From Isoetes taiwanensis (lineage: Eukaryota; Streptophyta; Lycopodiopsida; Isoetales; Isoetaceae), in contig JAJEKV010000101.1 of assembly GCA_021234155.1 (NCBI GenBank), positions 2,523,089 through 2,587,088 on the forward strand: DNA of 64,000 nt, in the 5' to 3' direction. Both the position numbers and the translations under genes were made by a program. The notes beneath the pieces were generated by a model, which did not search any database, had not been told where the DNA came from, and was given only the letters and a program-made list of their open reading frames with translations. This document shows positions 11,533 through 24,630 of the stretch, piece after piece (the stretch's first letter is position 1; every line of letters begins with the position of its first letter).

Positions 11533-14500
11533 TCAATTAAAAAAATAAGGAGACCTCAAAATTTCATCTAGAATAAGATCACCTCGTGTTGGCACGGGTG
11601 GAAACCTTAAGTGGGGAAGCCGCTTTTGAAAATTCTCAAGCAACTGCAGCACAAATGCGAAATATAAAGATCACAGAGCATCACATTTGAAGAACATGAA
11701 AATAAACGCCAATTCTTACATTTTCAAGTATTGGTTGGCTATAAAGCTCCACAAACTTTTCCCTCAATATAACATTAAGCTTTTCAACATCACCAGCATG
11801 TGTCCAAAACGAATCATGCACTCCTGTGACCAATAGCAGCATAAGACAAATAATCACCTTCATGATTGCTTAGTTATGTTGTCATCTAAACCCACCTGCA
11901 AATGCAAGTCCTGCATTTTTGCAAGCAACCGCTGTCATCATCATATGAGATCCGTCTAAAGAGTGGACGAAATTTGGTGGAAATGCAGTTCGTTGCCTCT
12001 GAACCATGACCTGGGATATCCACAACGTTTTTAAAAGAGTTAATAAAAAGCTCCAGAATCCTGAAAGGTGATTAAGAAGCTTACTGGCATTTCACTGTCC
12101 CTCCTTAGTGCAAGAGTTTGAAGAGATGTTCTCACCTGAAATGGTAGTTCTTTCTAAGAAACCATTCTTCTTCAGAAAGTGCAAACAAAAAAAAATTAAC
12201 CTACCATATGCCTTCCAGGCCTCCGGTATGGTTGCACAACTGGTAAACCCAATGGAGTAAGCCATCTCACTGCTTCACCATCTGAAGCTATTATCTATAA
12301 TACATGATATTATATTGCATATAAAATTTTGTTTCTAATAACAAAACCAGCAAAATTTAGCATTCCAATTTCCCACCTGAGCACAATCACCCAACCACTT
12401 CATTATGCACCTTGCTTCCTTGAACATCTCGCCAAGAGCATCAAGTGTTATCTGCAACCATTCAAAATTACATCAGATCATAAAATGGATTAGCACTACT
12501 GCCATCAAGATTTTGGACTGTCCCAAAAGCTTGACACTCCATTTGTTCAACAAGGTATGACTTCATTATCAACAAAAGCTTCAATTTTGTGTGAAAGTTA
12601 TCGACAGCATGAGCATACCATATTGTTATAATATCAGCTTGACAAAAAAGATTTGGAAATCCCACCTTTGCAGCATAACATGCAGCGCGATACAAATCCA
12701 CATCATCTGCTATGCAGCCCTTTTCTTTCAGCCTGTTCATTATTTGGGCCCGTGCTCCAGCAAATGTTACTCCATACACAGATGTCATAACCGTCTGCTT
12801 CACAAGCTTGCGGTCAACCTGTGTCATTTAGATAACACATGACACTTTTTAAACTTCATTTTCAGATCCTTGAAGATTCTGTAAATAGCTAGCTTTTCCC
12901 CCACCTGACCGAGCAGAAGTTTAGCATTTGCTGCATTTGAGCTTGTTGATGGGTCTTTAGCTGCTTCCTTCTCAACAATAGCACGGACCCTGTAATAGCA
13001 GTAAGTGAACACCAAAAAACATCGAGTTTTCATTTGACTTTTTAGACTAAAAAGATATGTGATAAATACTGCTCGAATGGTTTCTTCTAAGCAGACTTTA
13101 AAAGTTCATATACTACTGTGCTCACCTCGTAGCAATTCCGGAATAGACATCAGCCGGTGCATCTCCAGCAATCAGATTAACAGATTGAGCTCCCAACTAC
13201 AAATGCATTGGCACTACGAACCTCAATACACAAACTTAGAAGACAGATGCAGAATGGTGAGAGGCAGAATTGAGTGCTGCGTAATAAAGCTGCTTACCAT
13301 CCATGAACAAATATATTAAGATAGTTCTAAAATTACGTAACCCGAACAATATACGGTGAAAATACATCTCATAATACTCTGGTTTGAAGTTGCAGAGAGT
13401 CTGTGAAACCACTCCATCATAACTCACATTAAAATTGGTGGAGGTTCATTTTCTGGGAAATCAGAATGGATGCAGCATGTACATGTGTGTAGTGGAGGTA
13501 GCAGAATTATATTTAACAAGTAAAATAGATGCAAAACATGCCATATATAAGTATACTAAGGCAAAAGCCATACCTGGTCTCTTCCCAATGCTGCATAGTG
13601 CTGCAAGCCATTGCACGACCCATCCTGAAAGAGAACATAAGGACATTATAAAATGCCATCTGCAGTACATGTTCTTTTATATTAGAGAATGACAAGATAG
13701 ACCCTTAGAAATGGGTCATACATTCTGTTAACCTGCTCTCCCATTCCGTTTGACAACTTCAATTCCAATCTCTGCCCTACAAAATAGTCTAAGCTAAGCC
13801 CAAATCTTCTATAATAAGTCGCCTTAACCATCAGGTTTTGATGTTTATCAGCAGCCCTGCAACCCATGTCCGCTGGATTGCAGGGTGAATTGATGGAAAC
13901 TCCTGACACTGTTTAACTGCATAATAAACAATCCTGAAGCTGCCTAAATCTCATGCAATTACTCAGATAGACTTTTAATCTGCTGTAGCCAGGCTGAGAA
14001 GAAAGGTCTTGATGCCGCCTTCATTTGTTTTCAGAGGGATAACTGACTCCACTTCCTTGCTATCCTCATTTCTTTCTTTACTATTTTTCAAACGTATAAA
14101 AAATTGTAACTTTCATTTACAGCATGACCACATCCGGAAATTTACCTGATGAACTGGAATGTGGGAAATGAAGCCTTCAACATCGCCAGATTTAATTGCT
14201 GCCGACAATTCAAGACAAGTTGCCAAGCATTGGAATGGGTCTTCTGCTCTCAACCACCAACGGTCACCCTTTAATGGATTTGCAGCAGAATCAAAAACTT
14301 TCTCCATGTTATCCTCAACATAAGCAACACGACCTTCAAAAGACATCTTATCTACACCATTGCCATAAAGGTTTGCAAGGTGGATTTTCAACCAACGCAG
14401 TCCATTGGAACCTAAAGGACGACCCTCAGCAAACTGCAGCATCCCTCGACAAAGATCAGAACCCAAATGATTAAGATGGGGATGCATTGGATAAGCACGG

Positions 14501-17500
14501 CCACGGAAGTCGAGATTGTGAGGATAGTAGAAGAGCTCCTCAACTTTCATCTTTCGCGCTACCTGCAAGTCCAGTATGTCAGTAATAATAAAAGGAGTAA
14601 TTCTTGGATCCTCTCATTGCTATTTTTATGCAAAGGGAAAACTGGAAACTACTTTAATAAAAACACTGCAGAGAAGATTATTGCTCACTTGAATTAATGA
14701 TTATCACTAACAAAGCAGTTTAATTGATCCCATTGCCCAGGTGTATAATAAATGGATTCATGTGGATGATAAGAAGAGGAGCCATCCTTTTGGTGTTCAT
14801 GATGATAATGGATTGAGGCAACAAGGTAGGCAAAGCAAAAGCTGGTGCTGAAAAAAGATCGAGGACTATATCTGCAGAGACTGCATAAGTGTTAGCAAAT
14901 GACACATGTCACGTGACACTATTCATAGATGACTAGGCATGCCACCTAGGTGTTGCTGACATGGCTCTCCTATAAAGCCACAGTCACGCTTTAGTGTTCT
15001 TCATTCAGAGTTCACTCACTAGACTAGCTAGATCGTCTATCTCATTTTATCCTTGCATAGTCGTCTTCATCCTATTCATATCCAGTCATATCTTCATGGT
15101 ATCAGAGCTTAATGCAAGGAGGAAATTGAGTGCCGAATCTTAAGCAGGTGGGATCAGAACGACTTCTCTTTTTTCAGGTCTGATCAGGAGGAATTCGAAT
15201 CGATTCAAATTCGAATTTGAATCGTTGGTTGAAATCGTTGGCTGAAATAAAATTTCGTCAATTTTTAGGGCAACTTTTAGGGCTGGATGTGATACACGTC
15301 ACTAGAATATTCCTTAGCTTGCCAGATTCTCTCCTTTTTTTGACGTTTGGTCAAAACTACGTGAAGAACACCCGATGACAATTCTTTGATAATCCTTTCT
15401 CCCTCAATCCGTGCCTCCTTCTTGGCTCTGTTCAATTTGAACTGTTCGGATCTGCATTCTTTTCACCACAAATGGCTACAGATGCCAATTGAAAATATTT
15501 TATTCACCCTGTGTTAGATATTGACAATTATTTCACATGCCGAGATGCCTTTGAAACCAATCTTAATTTGAGAGGTTTGAGAGCTGTTTTTCAACCCAAA
15601 TGGAACCCTACTTCACCTGATGATTTGGAAAAGGATTTCATGGCTTTGAATCATCTCATGAATCATCTCAAAGCATGTATTTGTCCAGATTTTCAGAGAG
15701 ATATTCGAGGGTATACAACTTTTACCCCAGCATTTGAGTTTTTGCATAAGAATTGCATTCAGGCAGGTGAAGGTCAGCAACTTGGTATTCAAAGCCAAAT
15801 GGATAATCTCAGGTTGGAAACTGCACTAATATGCGAGATTATCTGCAACAATTGAAAGCATTGAAGGAAAAATTGCTTGCTGCAGGCGGTACTGTATCAG
15901 ATTTGTCTCTCATCCAGTATGCTCTCAAAGGTCTGCCTCGTGAGTATCAAAGTGTCTCTGATTATTACAAGCTCCAAGATAAGATCTCTTTCAATCAACT
16001 TCAGCTCAAATTTGTAGATGCTGAACAAGGTCATAAAAGATATGATCAAATGGAAGCTAGTTTCTATTCTAGAACTAGGCTTTCTTCACCTCCTGTTACT
16101 CCTTTAGTTGTTGCATCTGGATCTACTTCTTCTTCCCCTTCCCATGAGTCTGTTGAGGAAGCTAAATCAGGCTCCAAATCTGGATCTAAGCAACCCTTCA
16201 CTGTGGTAAAAAGGGTCATGTTAAGCGTGATTGCAGAAAGCTTCTAAAAGATATGGCCGAATTTCTAAAACACAAGGAGGCCAAACCAAAAGGTGCAGAT
16301 TCAACTATTTCAAGTGCAGTAAATGCTCATGTTTCCCATGTTGATTTGGAGGAGGCAGAATTACAGTTCCTCAATGTCGCTGCAGAGAATCTACAGCCAC
16401 ATACTTGGCTTGTGGATTCCGGGGCCACCAAGCATTTGGCAGGCCAGTCGAATGATTTCCCAACTCTTCATTCGTATGACAAAACAGTGGTAAAAATGGC
16501 CGATGGAAATATTGCTAAATCTACTGCAAAAGGTGATGTATCTATTCCTACCAAACACTAAACACTGTCTTTCTCTCAAAATTAAAGACGTCATTCTAGT
16601 TCCTGGATTACTTGTGAACTTACTTAGTGTAAGTGAGTTTGATCGAAAGACGGGCTATTCAGTGCTATTCTCGGATGGGTAAGTTCACATTCTTCATACA
16701 AATCCTTTGGACTTTGTTGATCTTCAACTTTTGGGCCCTATAGCCAATGGTCATTTAAATGAGGAAGGCTTGTATACTTTGGATTCTACTTCACAACAAA
16801 AAGGAGTATCATGTGAATCATCACTTGCTGTTGTTGCTGTTCCAAGAACACACGAATCATTATGGCATGCAAGATTCGGACATATTCATCTTCCAGCTCT
16901 AGTTTCAGCCTCAAAATTGAATATGGTTCAAGGCATGCCTACACTTACTACCAAGGACTTGAAATGTGCTGCATGTAGTCTTGGAAAGCAAGTACAAGCA
17001 TCTTATCCATCACAAGCTGAGTTTCGAGCCCAACAACCATTGGAACTGCTGCATACAGACATATGTCATCTCCCTCTCGAATCACTCTATCCTTGCATAG
17101 TCGTCTTCATCCTATTCATATCCAGTCATATCTTCAATAAGGAACCAGCAAGTGGACAGGCAAAGTCAAATTATAAGCCTATTTATATGCAACTCAGATT
17201 ATGTTATTCGCTTTGCCTTCCCAAGGGCCCAGCCTCTTGGCTGGTGCCGGGCAGAATTAAAAGTTAAGAGAAGTCAGGTTCCCAGGACATGATTAATCAC
17301 CGTAAGTTTCAGCTCAATATCACAACGTTGTGAGTGGCGCTCTGCATTAATCCGCCTTGCTTTAGCTGCGGCTCTCCTCCACTTTGTGAACTCATCCTTA
17401 TCATCTGTCTCAGGCTTAAGGGGGGCTTCAACCTAAAACGAGTAACATCACTTATTAGTACTTACTAAAATAGGCGGTTTCATTCGTATAATGTTCCTAA

Positions 17501-19707
17501 ATAGCTGGTACAAACACTAAAGGTCGAGTAATGTACATTATCATGATCCACCAAATCACCCAAGCGGCCTCCTTCACTCCAGATTTTCTCCACAACATCT
17601 AGAACTGGAGTGTTTATTTTCCAGGATGTATTGCCAAGTGTATCAAGTGCCTTAAGTCACCAGTATAATGCATAAGACATAACATCGTATCTGTAACAAT
17701 GATCTAATTAACATTTTATTCTTACTTGAAATACTTGTAGGAAATTTTTCCTTGGAGTTGTTCGGACAGCTTCTTTCTGCTGTCTTGCTCCATGAGTGCG
17801 CATAATAGTAGAACGCAAATATAAATGTCCTCCATTATTGTACCTGAAAAACAGTGTAAAATAGCCATAGTGTTCTTAACATGCTGCAGTGTGTAAAACC
17901 TTGTGAAAGATCAATTAGGATACACACTTTCAGTTGCTTACCCTTTCCATGGCCTAGGTGGTACTAACATGGGCATATATGGCATGATTATGTACTTAAC
18001 CTGGTCAAACAATAAATATATTAGGAGATTCTTGCTTTCAAACAAAAAACGAAAAGCCAATTCAGCATATATGTACAAGATACAACATTGGGTACTCACC
18101 GATTTTTCAATTTCTTGTCTAATCAGTGGATCACATTGGATCAGCCCACATTTCCAGCAGTTTCTGCAGAAAATGGCATCACGATTAACAAGGAAGGCAT
18201 GACACTCTTATTCAATGAAAGGCTAGGTTCCTTACGTCCCCCTCTTCGGAATAGAAGTCTGAATAATGTGCTTAAATGCAGGTTTTAAGTCCATAATGTC
18301 TGGCGATTGATCTGCCGGAGGGTGTATAAAACACGTCCCTATCATAAGCTCTATCAAACGACTACCAACCTGAGCAACCAAAAAACAAATGTGAGGACAA
18401 AAACAGAAAAGTCATGTAATTCAGTTCCAAAAATCATAATCATTACCTGAGCTTGAATTGAGGTATTCCAAGGTACATATGGCCCCACCTTTTTCAAGAT
18501 CTTTTTGGTTTCCTTTTGCTTCTTCCGTTTTATAGCATCCTTCAATTGTTTCTGTAATTGTTTATTACAATCTTCCGGATCTTCCATCTCATCTTTATGC
18601 AGTAGTTTATGAATCCTCCCCTAAACAAGACGCCCCAATAATTCAGCCATATCTTACATTGGACATGAGCCCCATACCATAGGTGCATATTCTAAGGTGT
18701 AAATGGGTTGTTTCAAAACTCAAAATAAAGAGTGCAACTGTGCGCATTATCACTTGCCATAAGCAAAATGCTCATCAAACTTATTGTGTGTGCATTTGAG
18801 TGCATAAACTACTTACTTCTTGTTCAACCGCATCACCTATTTGCAATGCCGCTTGTACAAGACGGACAGATCCACCCTCAGCATCATTCATTATCAACGC
18901 CATCAAACGATGCATGGTAACAACTGCAAGCACATCTGCAGACAGCCCTGTTTGTCTCAAATACCGACCAGCATTTGTTTTGCATGTGCTTTCTTCCACA
19001 GCATCCAACTCTGCCTGAATGGCATCACAAAGCGGTTCAAACCACCCTAGCATTAGTGATTTTACAAAAGGTAAATTGGGTGCCAACTTCTTCTTGCACA
19101 TCTCAAGCATCAAGTCCTTATATTCACGTGCAGCTTGCTCAACAGCCTCGGATTCGATCTTCCTCTGCCTCTCATATAACAGTTTGAGCTCCTGCCTTTG
19201 ATAATCTGGGATGTGTGCTGTTTGTAGTTGCTCTATTAACTGTGCATAATGGTGTTCGCCACCCTCCTCGAGCTCCATTCTTTCTACATTGGAGATTACA
19301 TTTACTGCATTACAATTCATGAAAGGACCTAGTCTGAGTGCTTCGTGAACATTCTGGTGTGATTCATATGGCACTACTTGCAGAAGCGGATTTGCAAGCC
19401 ATGGAAATTGGACCACGCTATGTAATGCAGCATCTATTGTAGAAACACTTCGCTCTAAAAGAGTCGGGGGCAATTTGACGTGCTGTTGAAGTGGTGAGCC
19501 AGCAGCAACATGACTGTGAACAACATGACTGTGAAGTGTCGTGGCTTTAAAATTCAAACCCACCATGTCTGGGAAATCGAGGGATCCATCTGAAGCTAGA
19601 GCAGCTGCTGAGCTGCCACAGCGATAGTAGAGAGCCGCAGAACCTGATACTCTAAGCTTAGTCTCTTTTCTTGGTCTGAGCAGCACTATCCTGGCTGCCC
19701 TCCACAT
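11533..19707 (-). CDS. RPOT: Phage-type (T7-like) organellar RNA polymerase, 19 exons
   Basis: Single-subunit DNA-directed RNA polymerase that transcribes mitochondrial and/or plastid genes. Exons (plus coordinates, 5' to 3'): 18817-19707, 18447-18620, 18236-18369, 18100-18163, 17942-18000, 17726-17843, 17537-17650, 17301-17432, 14146-14562, 13574-13624, 13126-13196, 12905-12989, 12666-12818, 12377-12451, 12205-12294, 12085-12135, 11896-12010, 11720-11823, 11533-11643. All introns are GT-AG; the joined frame is 1002 codons with no break. Start chosen at [14 protein letters not shown]: an Arg-rich, acid-poor transit-peptide-like start after an upstream in-frame stop. Motifs: [20 protein letters not shown] (near 580), [16 protein letters not shown] (catalytic Asp 702), [10 protein letters not shown] (Lys 777, Tyr 785), [10 protein letters not shown] (near 907), [11 protein letters not shown] (Asp 935), C-terminus SPYFFN. 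Family length is about 1000 residues. Mitochondrial versus plastid targeting cannot be decided. Intron 8 holds an antisense Copia remnant. Confidence 0.97.
14890..15096 (+). repeat. 5' LTR of intronic Copia
   Basis: 207 bp, beginning TGTTAGCAAATG and ending ATATCTTCA. CTCCTATAAAGCCACAG near 14968 is a plausible TATA region. The final 50 bp recur at the 3' end of the element. Confidence 0.85.
15097..15108 (+). other. Primer-binding site
   Basis: TGGTATCAGAGC immediately after the LTR, complementary to the 3' end of plant initiator methionine tRNA, the usual Copia primer. Confidence 0.9.
15201..15224. other. 24-nt perfect palindrome in Copia leader
   Basis: The half-site CGATTCAAATTC is followed directly by its exact inverse complement, about 95 nt downstream of the primer-binding site and upstream of gag. 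It could act as an RNA dimerisation hairpin, but this is inference only. Confidence 0.8.
15474..16246 (+). pseudogene. Copia gag (UBN2-type), frameshifted
   Basis: Starts at an ATG at 15474 (MATDAN), hits a stop, and continues as [21 protein letters not shown] frameshift near 15830 leads to [19 protein letters not shown] and [20 protein letters not shown], typical of the UBN2/Retrotran_gag segment of Copia polyproteins. It ends with a Ser-rich linker; the zinc-knuckle region after it is disrupted. Confidence 0.8.
16253..17086 (+). pseudogene. Copia protease and pre-integrase remnant
   Basis: Protease active-site motif [12 protein letters not shown] at about 16408-16443 (aspartic protease, intact DSG). 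A stop at about 16559 and a frameshift follow, then the GAG_pre-integrase zinc region [14 protein letters not shown] ... CAACSLGKQ at 16860-16990 (HHCC pattern) and [10 protein letters not shown], where integrase would begin. The frame is cut by the deletion junction at about 17087. Confidence 0.85.
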
Positions 19708-21285
19708 GGTATAGCTTGGATCCAATCCCTGAAGTCTTAGACATGCATTCACTTCACTAGCTGCCGCTGCAGACAGCCCAGAATGAGAGGAATTATGCAC
19801 ATATATAAAGAACGATACACAGAAAAGCTGTACGCAATCCTGAACAAAGTCATTATCACTACAAATACATCCCTATCCAATCCCAATTCAAATTCAATGT
19901 TCGTTGAAAAAGCAGCAATTTGGAAGCACCATCACTAGTAGGCAAAAAATAATGCAGGAAGAGCAGTGCTTCACATATCTCATATTGTCATAAGCTTCTG
20001 ATCAAAATAAAATTCGAACCTGAAGCGACAGACTTGTGTTTGCTAAATCGATATGAACAAGCTTGGACCTCCGTTGTGGAAAAGAAGTGTATAACTTGTG
20101 TGGCCGAAGAACAGGACTGACAATGCAGATTCCGGAGGACAGGAAAGGAAGGGCGCCGCAGAAGTAAGCCCCCCTTCGTTTGTAAAGGTTTTTTGGGGGT
20201 TTAGTAAGCGGGCTGATAACGGGTGCTTTCCATTTCCAGGTCTCCCCTAATGGCTTCCTTTTTTCTATGTTGGAAAAGCACACACAGGCTTGGATTTGTT
20301 TTCCATTCGATAAACTTTCCATAATTTGTTTCGTATTGAGGAGGGTATTCTTGCAATGGTTAGAACTATACTTTTGAGATTATATTATATTCAAAATGGT
20401 ATTTTTGTACATGTTTGAGCTGCTTGTTTGGTTTAGAAAAATATATTTCTATTCTAGGGCTTTATTCGTGGTCTTTTTTGCAATGATACAAAAGGGAAAG
20501 AGCGAAGCAATTTTTGGGAAGTTATATTTGGCAGACACGATGCCTTTGATATCTTGCCATGCTGAGAATGTTGGTTTGATCTCCTCTTGCATAGAACAAG
20601 CATCTATGGCATGGATCGAATGGGTGAATGCATTGTTAGGCTCTGGTGAGTCTGTTACATCATGGAGATTCGATTCCTCTAGCCAAGCTCCAAGGGGTTG
20701 ATTTGCTCCAAAGGAGTGGCAAGCAGGGCTCAGTTTACCATCATCACAGTGAGGAATTGTGGTCCTGCATAGGTCATGTTTCAATTATCTTGTGGTTTAT
20801 GAACCAACGAACAGAGCTACAAATCTTCATTTCCGTGGCTGTGTGTTTTTAGGCCCATCTCTGTGTTCTATAGAGCAGGCATCGGACTGCCATACTTCCT
20901 CAACAGCTACTGCTTTTCGGCATGGTAGTACCTGCTGCTTCACGCCCAGTTTTTCTACCATTGGCATGATTTTTTCCAAAGCTTTAGTCCAAACATGTTT
21001 GGAACCATTGGGTTTTCTTAATCTCATTTGTACCATTGAAATTTTCATTGGGTTTTCATAGATACTCCATAAAAAATACCCATATCAACAAACATTTCTT
21101 CCACATTGCCATGATTTATTCTACAAGTTTTGTTGACTGGCCTCAAATTATGTTTCAATGTCTCCTCTATGAAGTGGATCGCCTCTGTCAATCTCCAGGT
21201 TCTGGCCTTAAATCTGCTATGGGTGCCCATTTCTAGGCAATCATCAACCACTGCCTTCCAGAACCCAGTCGTATATTAACCAAGA
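19708..21285. other. RPOT upstream region, no other gene seen
   Basis: The part next to 19707 should contain the RPOT leader and promoter; no clear TATA box or splice site could be defended. Minus-strand open frames at 20449-20784 and 20827-21048 are in one frame but separated by several stops and carry no motif I recognise. Confidence 0.4.
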
Positions 21286-21927
21286 ATCTGGAAGCCGCCT
21301 CTCAAGCTTCAAGTCACATGCCTTCAGTTATCCCTGCCATCCAAGAACTTCAAGGAGAAACTTCTCGCCCACGTTCTGATGCGCAACCATCCCCACGCCA
21401 GCAAGAATTCCACCTCTTGTTCTACCTCCCTATAGACGCGCCTTGTACAAGTATGAGCAAATAGTTGTTGAATGCATGATCAAACTCCACGACTCTCAAG
21501 AACAATTCATGAATGAAGTCAAAGAATATATGGATTCCACGGATGTTCGGCACCGTGATCTTCAGGTTGCCAACACTCAAGTCCAGACTTTGGAAGAAAG
21601 CCTTCAGAGTAAACATGCCGCTCTGCTCGAGACCCATGAGGCTCTAAAAAATGAACAAGAGACACGCGCTACATTAGAAGACCAGCAAGTTCAACTTCAG
21701 GCCACCATCGCAGAACTTCTGGCTCAAATCAAGGACAAGGATAAAATTCTTGTTGACACTCAAGCTCTTTACACCACATTGCAATCTGAGTACACACGGC
21801 AACAACATGCCATCATGCAAGGTGAGATTCGAATTTCTCTTTAGATGGCCAGCGTGCTGCACTTCAGACTCAGGTCACGGCCTTGTAAACTCAGCTTACA
21901 GAGGCTCGAAAACAGAAGATGATTGAT
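21286..21927 (+). pseudogene. Coiled-coil gag-like protein, 5' part
   Basis: A Pro-rich start (SRPRSDAQPSPRQQ), a frameshift, then a long heptad-rich coiled coil at 21443-21844 (VQTLEESLQSKHAALLETHE and onward), another shift near 21840 and a stop near 21884, then LTEARKQKMIDHY up to the insertion point of the 5.2-kb element. The 3' part resumes at about 27115. It is probably the gag-like protein of a retroelement, because an LTR-like sequence and primer site follow it, but I do not recognise the family. Confidence 0.5.
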
Positions 21928-22111
21928 CACTACAAGAGAAGGGCTCAATTAGTGTCATCAAAACATCACCAAAACATTGAAAAGTATACATTATGACATT
22001 ATTGGTGACATTACAACAGAAGTGTTGCTATGGGTGCCACAATTTGTGTCACCTATAGCATCATTCCTTGTGTCATCAACAGTGTCAGTAACTTTGCTAT
22101 GACGTAATAGA

Positions 22112-22292
22112 TGTTGCTATTAGCACCAATTACAGTGTCACCAGCTGTTACATATATAGTATCAGTATTAGTGTCAGTGCCCACTAGTGACATTATAAGT
22201 GTTGTAATTTGCATCAATTATAGTGTCGGTAATTGTTAGATATATAACATTAGTATTAGTGTCGGCGCCCACTAGTGACATTATAGGTGGTG
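22112..22292. repeat. Subterminal tandem repeat of CACTA-like element
   Basis: Two diverged copies of a roughly 95-105-bp unit, both ending in CCCACTAGTGACATTATA (about 22180 and 22268) and each containing ATATATA followed by ATTAGTGTC. Such repeats are expected transposase-binding regions in CACTA elements. Confidence 0.65.
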
Positions 22293-22670
22293 GTATTAGC
22301 ATCACCTATAATAACACCTTTAGTGCACAAATTTCGTCAATTTATGTGTGACCATATTATATGCCTTAATTTATGTTGGTATTAGTATCACCAATAATAT
22401 CAGATATTGTCCCATCTATGCTAGTTCATATGGTGACATTATGAGTGTTAATATTAACAATATGACTGAAGATGCTACATTTTTACAACACTTTATCACC
22501 TAATGTACCATTCATAGTATGCCAACTTGTTTGCTTAAACATCACAATTGATGTTAGTACTTGTTGTATTAATGTTTGTGCTCACGTTCATAAGTTTTAA
22601 AGACGTGCATGGGGCCGGACCTCAAGCTCAGACGAAACCAACCAAGAAGCTATAAGATTTTGAAGGTCAG

Positions 22671-23290
22671 AGAATAGAATTAAAATAGAATAGAATAAAA
22701 TAGAATAGAATGTATTTTTATCATCCGCGGAGAACAATTAGCTTATGGAACCTAGGCATATTACTGTCAGGATTAAAAACCCCCGCCCCCCTCAAAAACC
22801 TTAGCACAGTAATAAGTATGCTGGTAGACTGTACAATCATATAGGGCAATCAATGCTGCACCGAGGGGCACAGTTGAGTCCGTGTATCCAAAATCTCTTG
22901 AAGGTATGAACCCGACAATCTCACTGAGGTCGTGTTCAACAACACATGCAACGTCTGGTCCGGCAGAACTAACTGATCATACCGTGCCCGGATATGATCG
23001 AATGCCAGGCAGGTCTGGAGGGCATGACATTCATCCTCAATGGCACCTCCTTGGCAACGTTGACAGATCCTGTCCTCACATGCCTCCTGAGTCCATCGGC
23101 CTGTCTCAATGCGGAGGTGATGTGCACCCGTGGGAATAGAAGCTATTAGTCTGCACTTCTTCATGGGCAAAGGGGTGCGTAAGTAGCATTGTAGGCCTCT
23201 TGCAAGCACTGGATTGAGAATCCAACATGAAGGAGCTACATGTTCGGTTGTGACATTCGTAATTCTGAATCCCAAATCCTGCTCAAATGT
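22671..23290 (-). mobile_element. 5'-truncated LINE, 3' end
   Basis: Minus-strand LINE end inside the CACTA-like element. AATAG-type tail at 22671-22711, then the family 3' signature, then the ORF2 C-terminus at 22850-23275: HRL-like text RLIASIPTGAHHLRIETGRW, followed by the zinc motif ICQRCQGGAIEDECHALQTC (C-x2-C...H-x4-C). It has a longer open frame than the copy at 3618-4376. Confidence 0.8.
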
Positions 23291-24630
23291 TGGTCCTTTG
23301 ACGTGAGTAATTTCTGCTTTTTGTAATGTTATTTTATGGTGTCTTGTATACTTGCCAACTGTAGGGAGCTACAAAATTATGCATTTTAGCAGTCTGGATT
23401 CAGTGCAATATAGACGTGGAATTCTTTGTACTGAAATTAGTGGAGTTGTACTTTGAACATACCCTTTTTGCTTTACATTGTGTTTTACATGTTTTTGCTA
23501 GCCTCACTTGAAGCAACAATTCTCAACACAATACAAGTCAAAATCTACACACGTGTTTATGTCTTTTTCAATTTTTTTACTTGGGTTATATATTGACCAT
23601 ACTTTTCAGCTGGATCATTAGAGAAAATTTGAGATCTCTTTTCATCCCCATAAGAATCCTCCAATGGAATGGCTACCCTCTATTAACTGCAATTAATGTA
23701 GCACCAACAACTTCATTGCTGTTGTTTTTCCCCCATAACTTTTGATCCACTTGTCAAAATGTTGCGGCGTTTGTTGCATTAGATGCGGAATGAAACGATC
23801 TTTCCAATGATATATGGTTATGATGTATTTCAATATGGTCATATGCGTTAACCTTAAAAAAATATGATTTTTTGCTTATTTCTTATATATTTATATCGTA
23901 AAAGATGTATGAATGGGTTATCACTAGATAGATCTTGTGAAGACGAACCCAATGCTACAAAAAGTTTTTGAATCGGAGTTCTGGGTCAAAAGTTATAATG
24001 AAAAAATAATACCACAGAAGTTAGTTGCAGCTGCATTAATTACAGGCTGCCACATAATACTGGAATGAGATATACTGGAGCTTTTCTCTTATTGGACAGT
24101 TTAAAAAGCTGACATGGCATTTTAAGCATCCCTTAATGGGACAAAATGTGATCTCATTTTTCCTCTAATGAATATACATCGGCTACTTTGAATCTGATGA
24201 GATTCTGAATAAAAATAGTAGTAGCCAGTCTTTTGTTCATTATTAGTGGTCCTGTATGCACAAATTAGCTGGAGACGCATGAGGCGACACCGAACAACTA
24301 GGTTTTAAGCCTTGCTTCGTTTGCCTTACAATGTGTATTAAGAGATACAATGCATATTGTTTGCATACAAGAAGGCATGTTATTGTGTGTTCATAAGAAA
24401 ATCCTTCAGAAAAGGCTACAATATATCAACGTGATGTGCTAGTAGCGCCCTTATGGGAGCTCGCCCATGCTACATCAGTCTAGGGGCCACAGGGCACAAG
24501 GGACAATAATTCTATTCTATTCCCAGCATATGCCCATGTCCGAGCAGTGCACACTGATCTTAGATGCTCTGACACACCGCTACATCAGTTACTCGCATCA
24601 CCTATGGTAGCGCGACTGGGAGCTTACATC
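23291..24630. other. CACTA-like interior, no gene seen
   Basis: AT-rich sequence with no open frame or motif worth calling. A short TTCTA tract occurs near 24512. Confidence 0.4.

Larger units (their letters stand above)
14890..17136 (+). mobile_element. Truncated Copia element in RPOT intron 8
   Basis: LTR retrotransposon antisense to RPOT. The 5-bp direct repeat ATAAG flanks it (14885-14889 and 17137-17141). It has a full 5' LTR, primer-binding site, gag, protease and the start of integrase, then jumps directly into the last roughly 50 bp of the 3' LTR (about 17087-17136, TATCCTTGCATAGTCG... identical to the end of the 5' LTR). Integrase core, reverse transcriptase, RNase H and most of the 3' LTR are therefore missing through one internal deletion after insertion. 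Confidence 0.9.

Noticed and set aside
18781..19800. Starting RPOT at 19800
   Set aside because: That start is GTG; the first ATG in frame is at 19707 and gives the transit-peptide-like MWR start, with an in-frame stop upstream.
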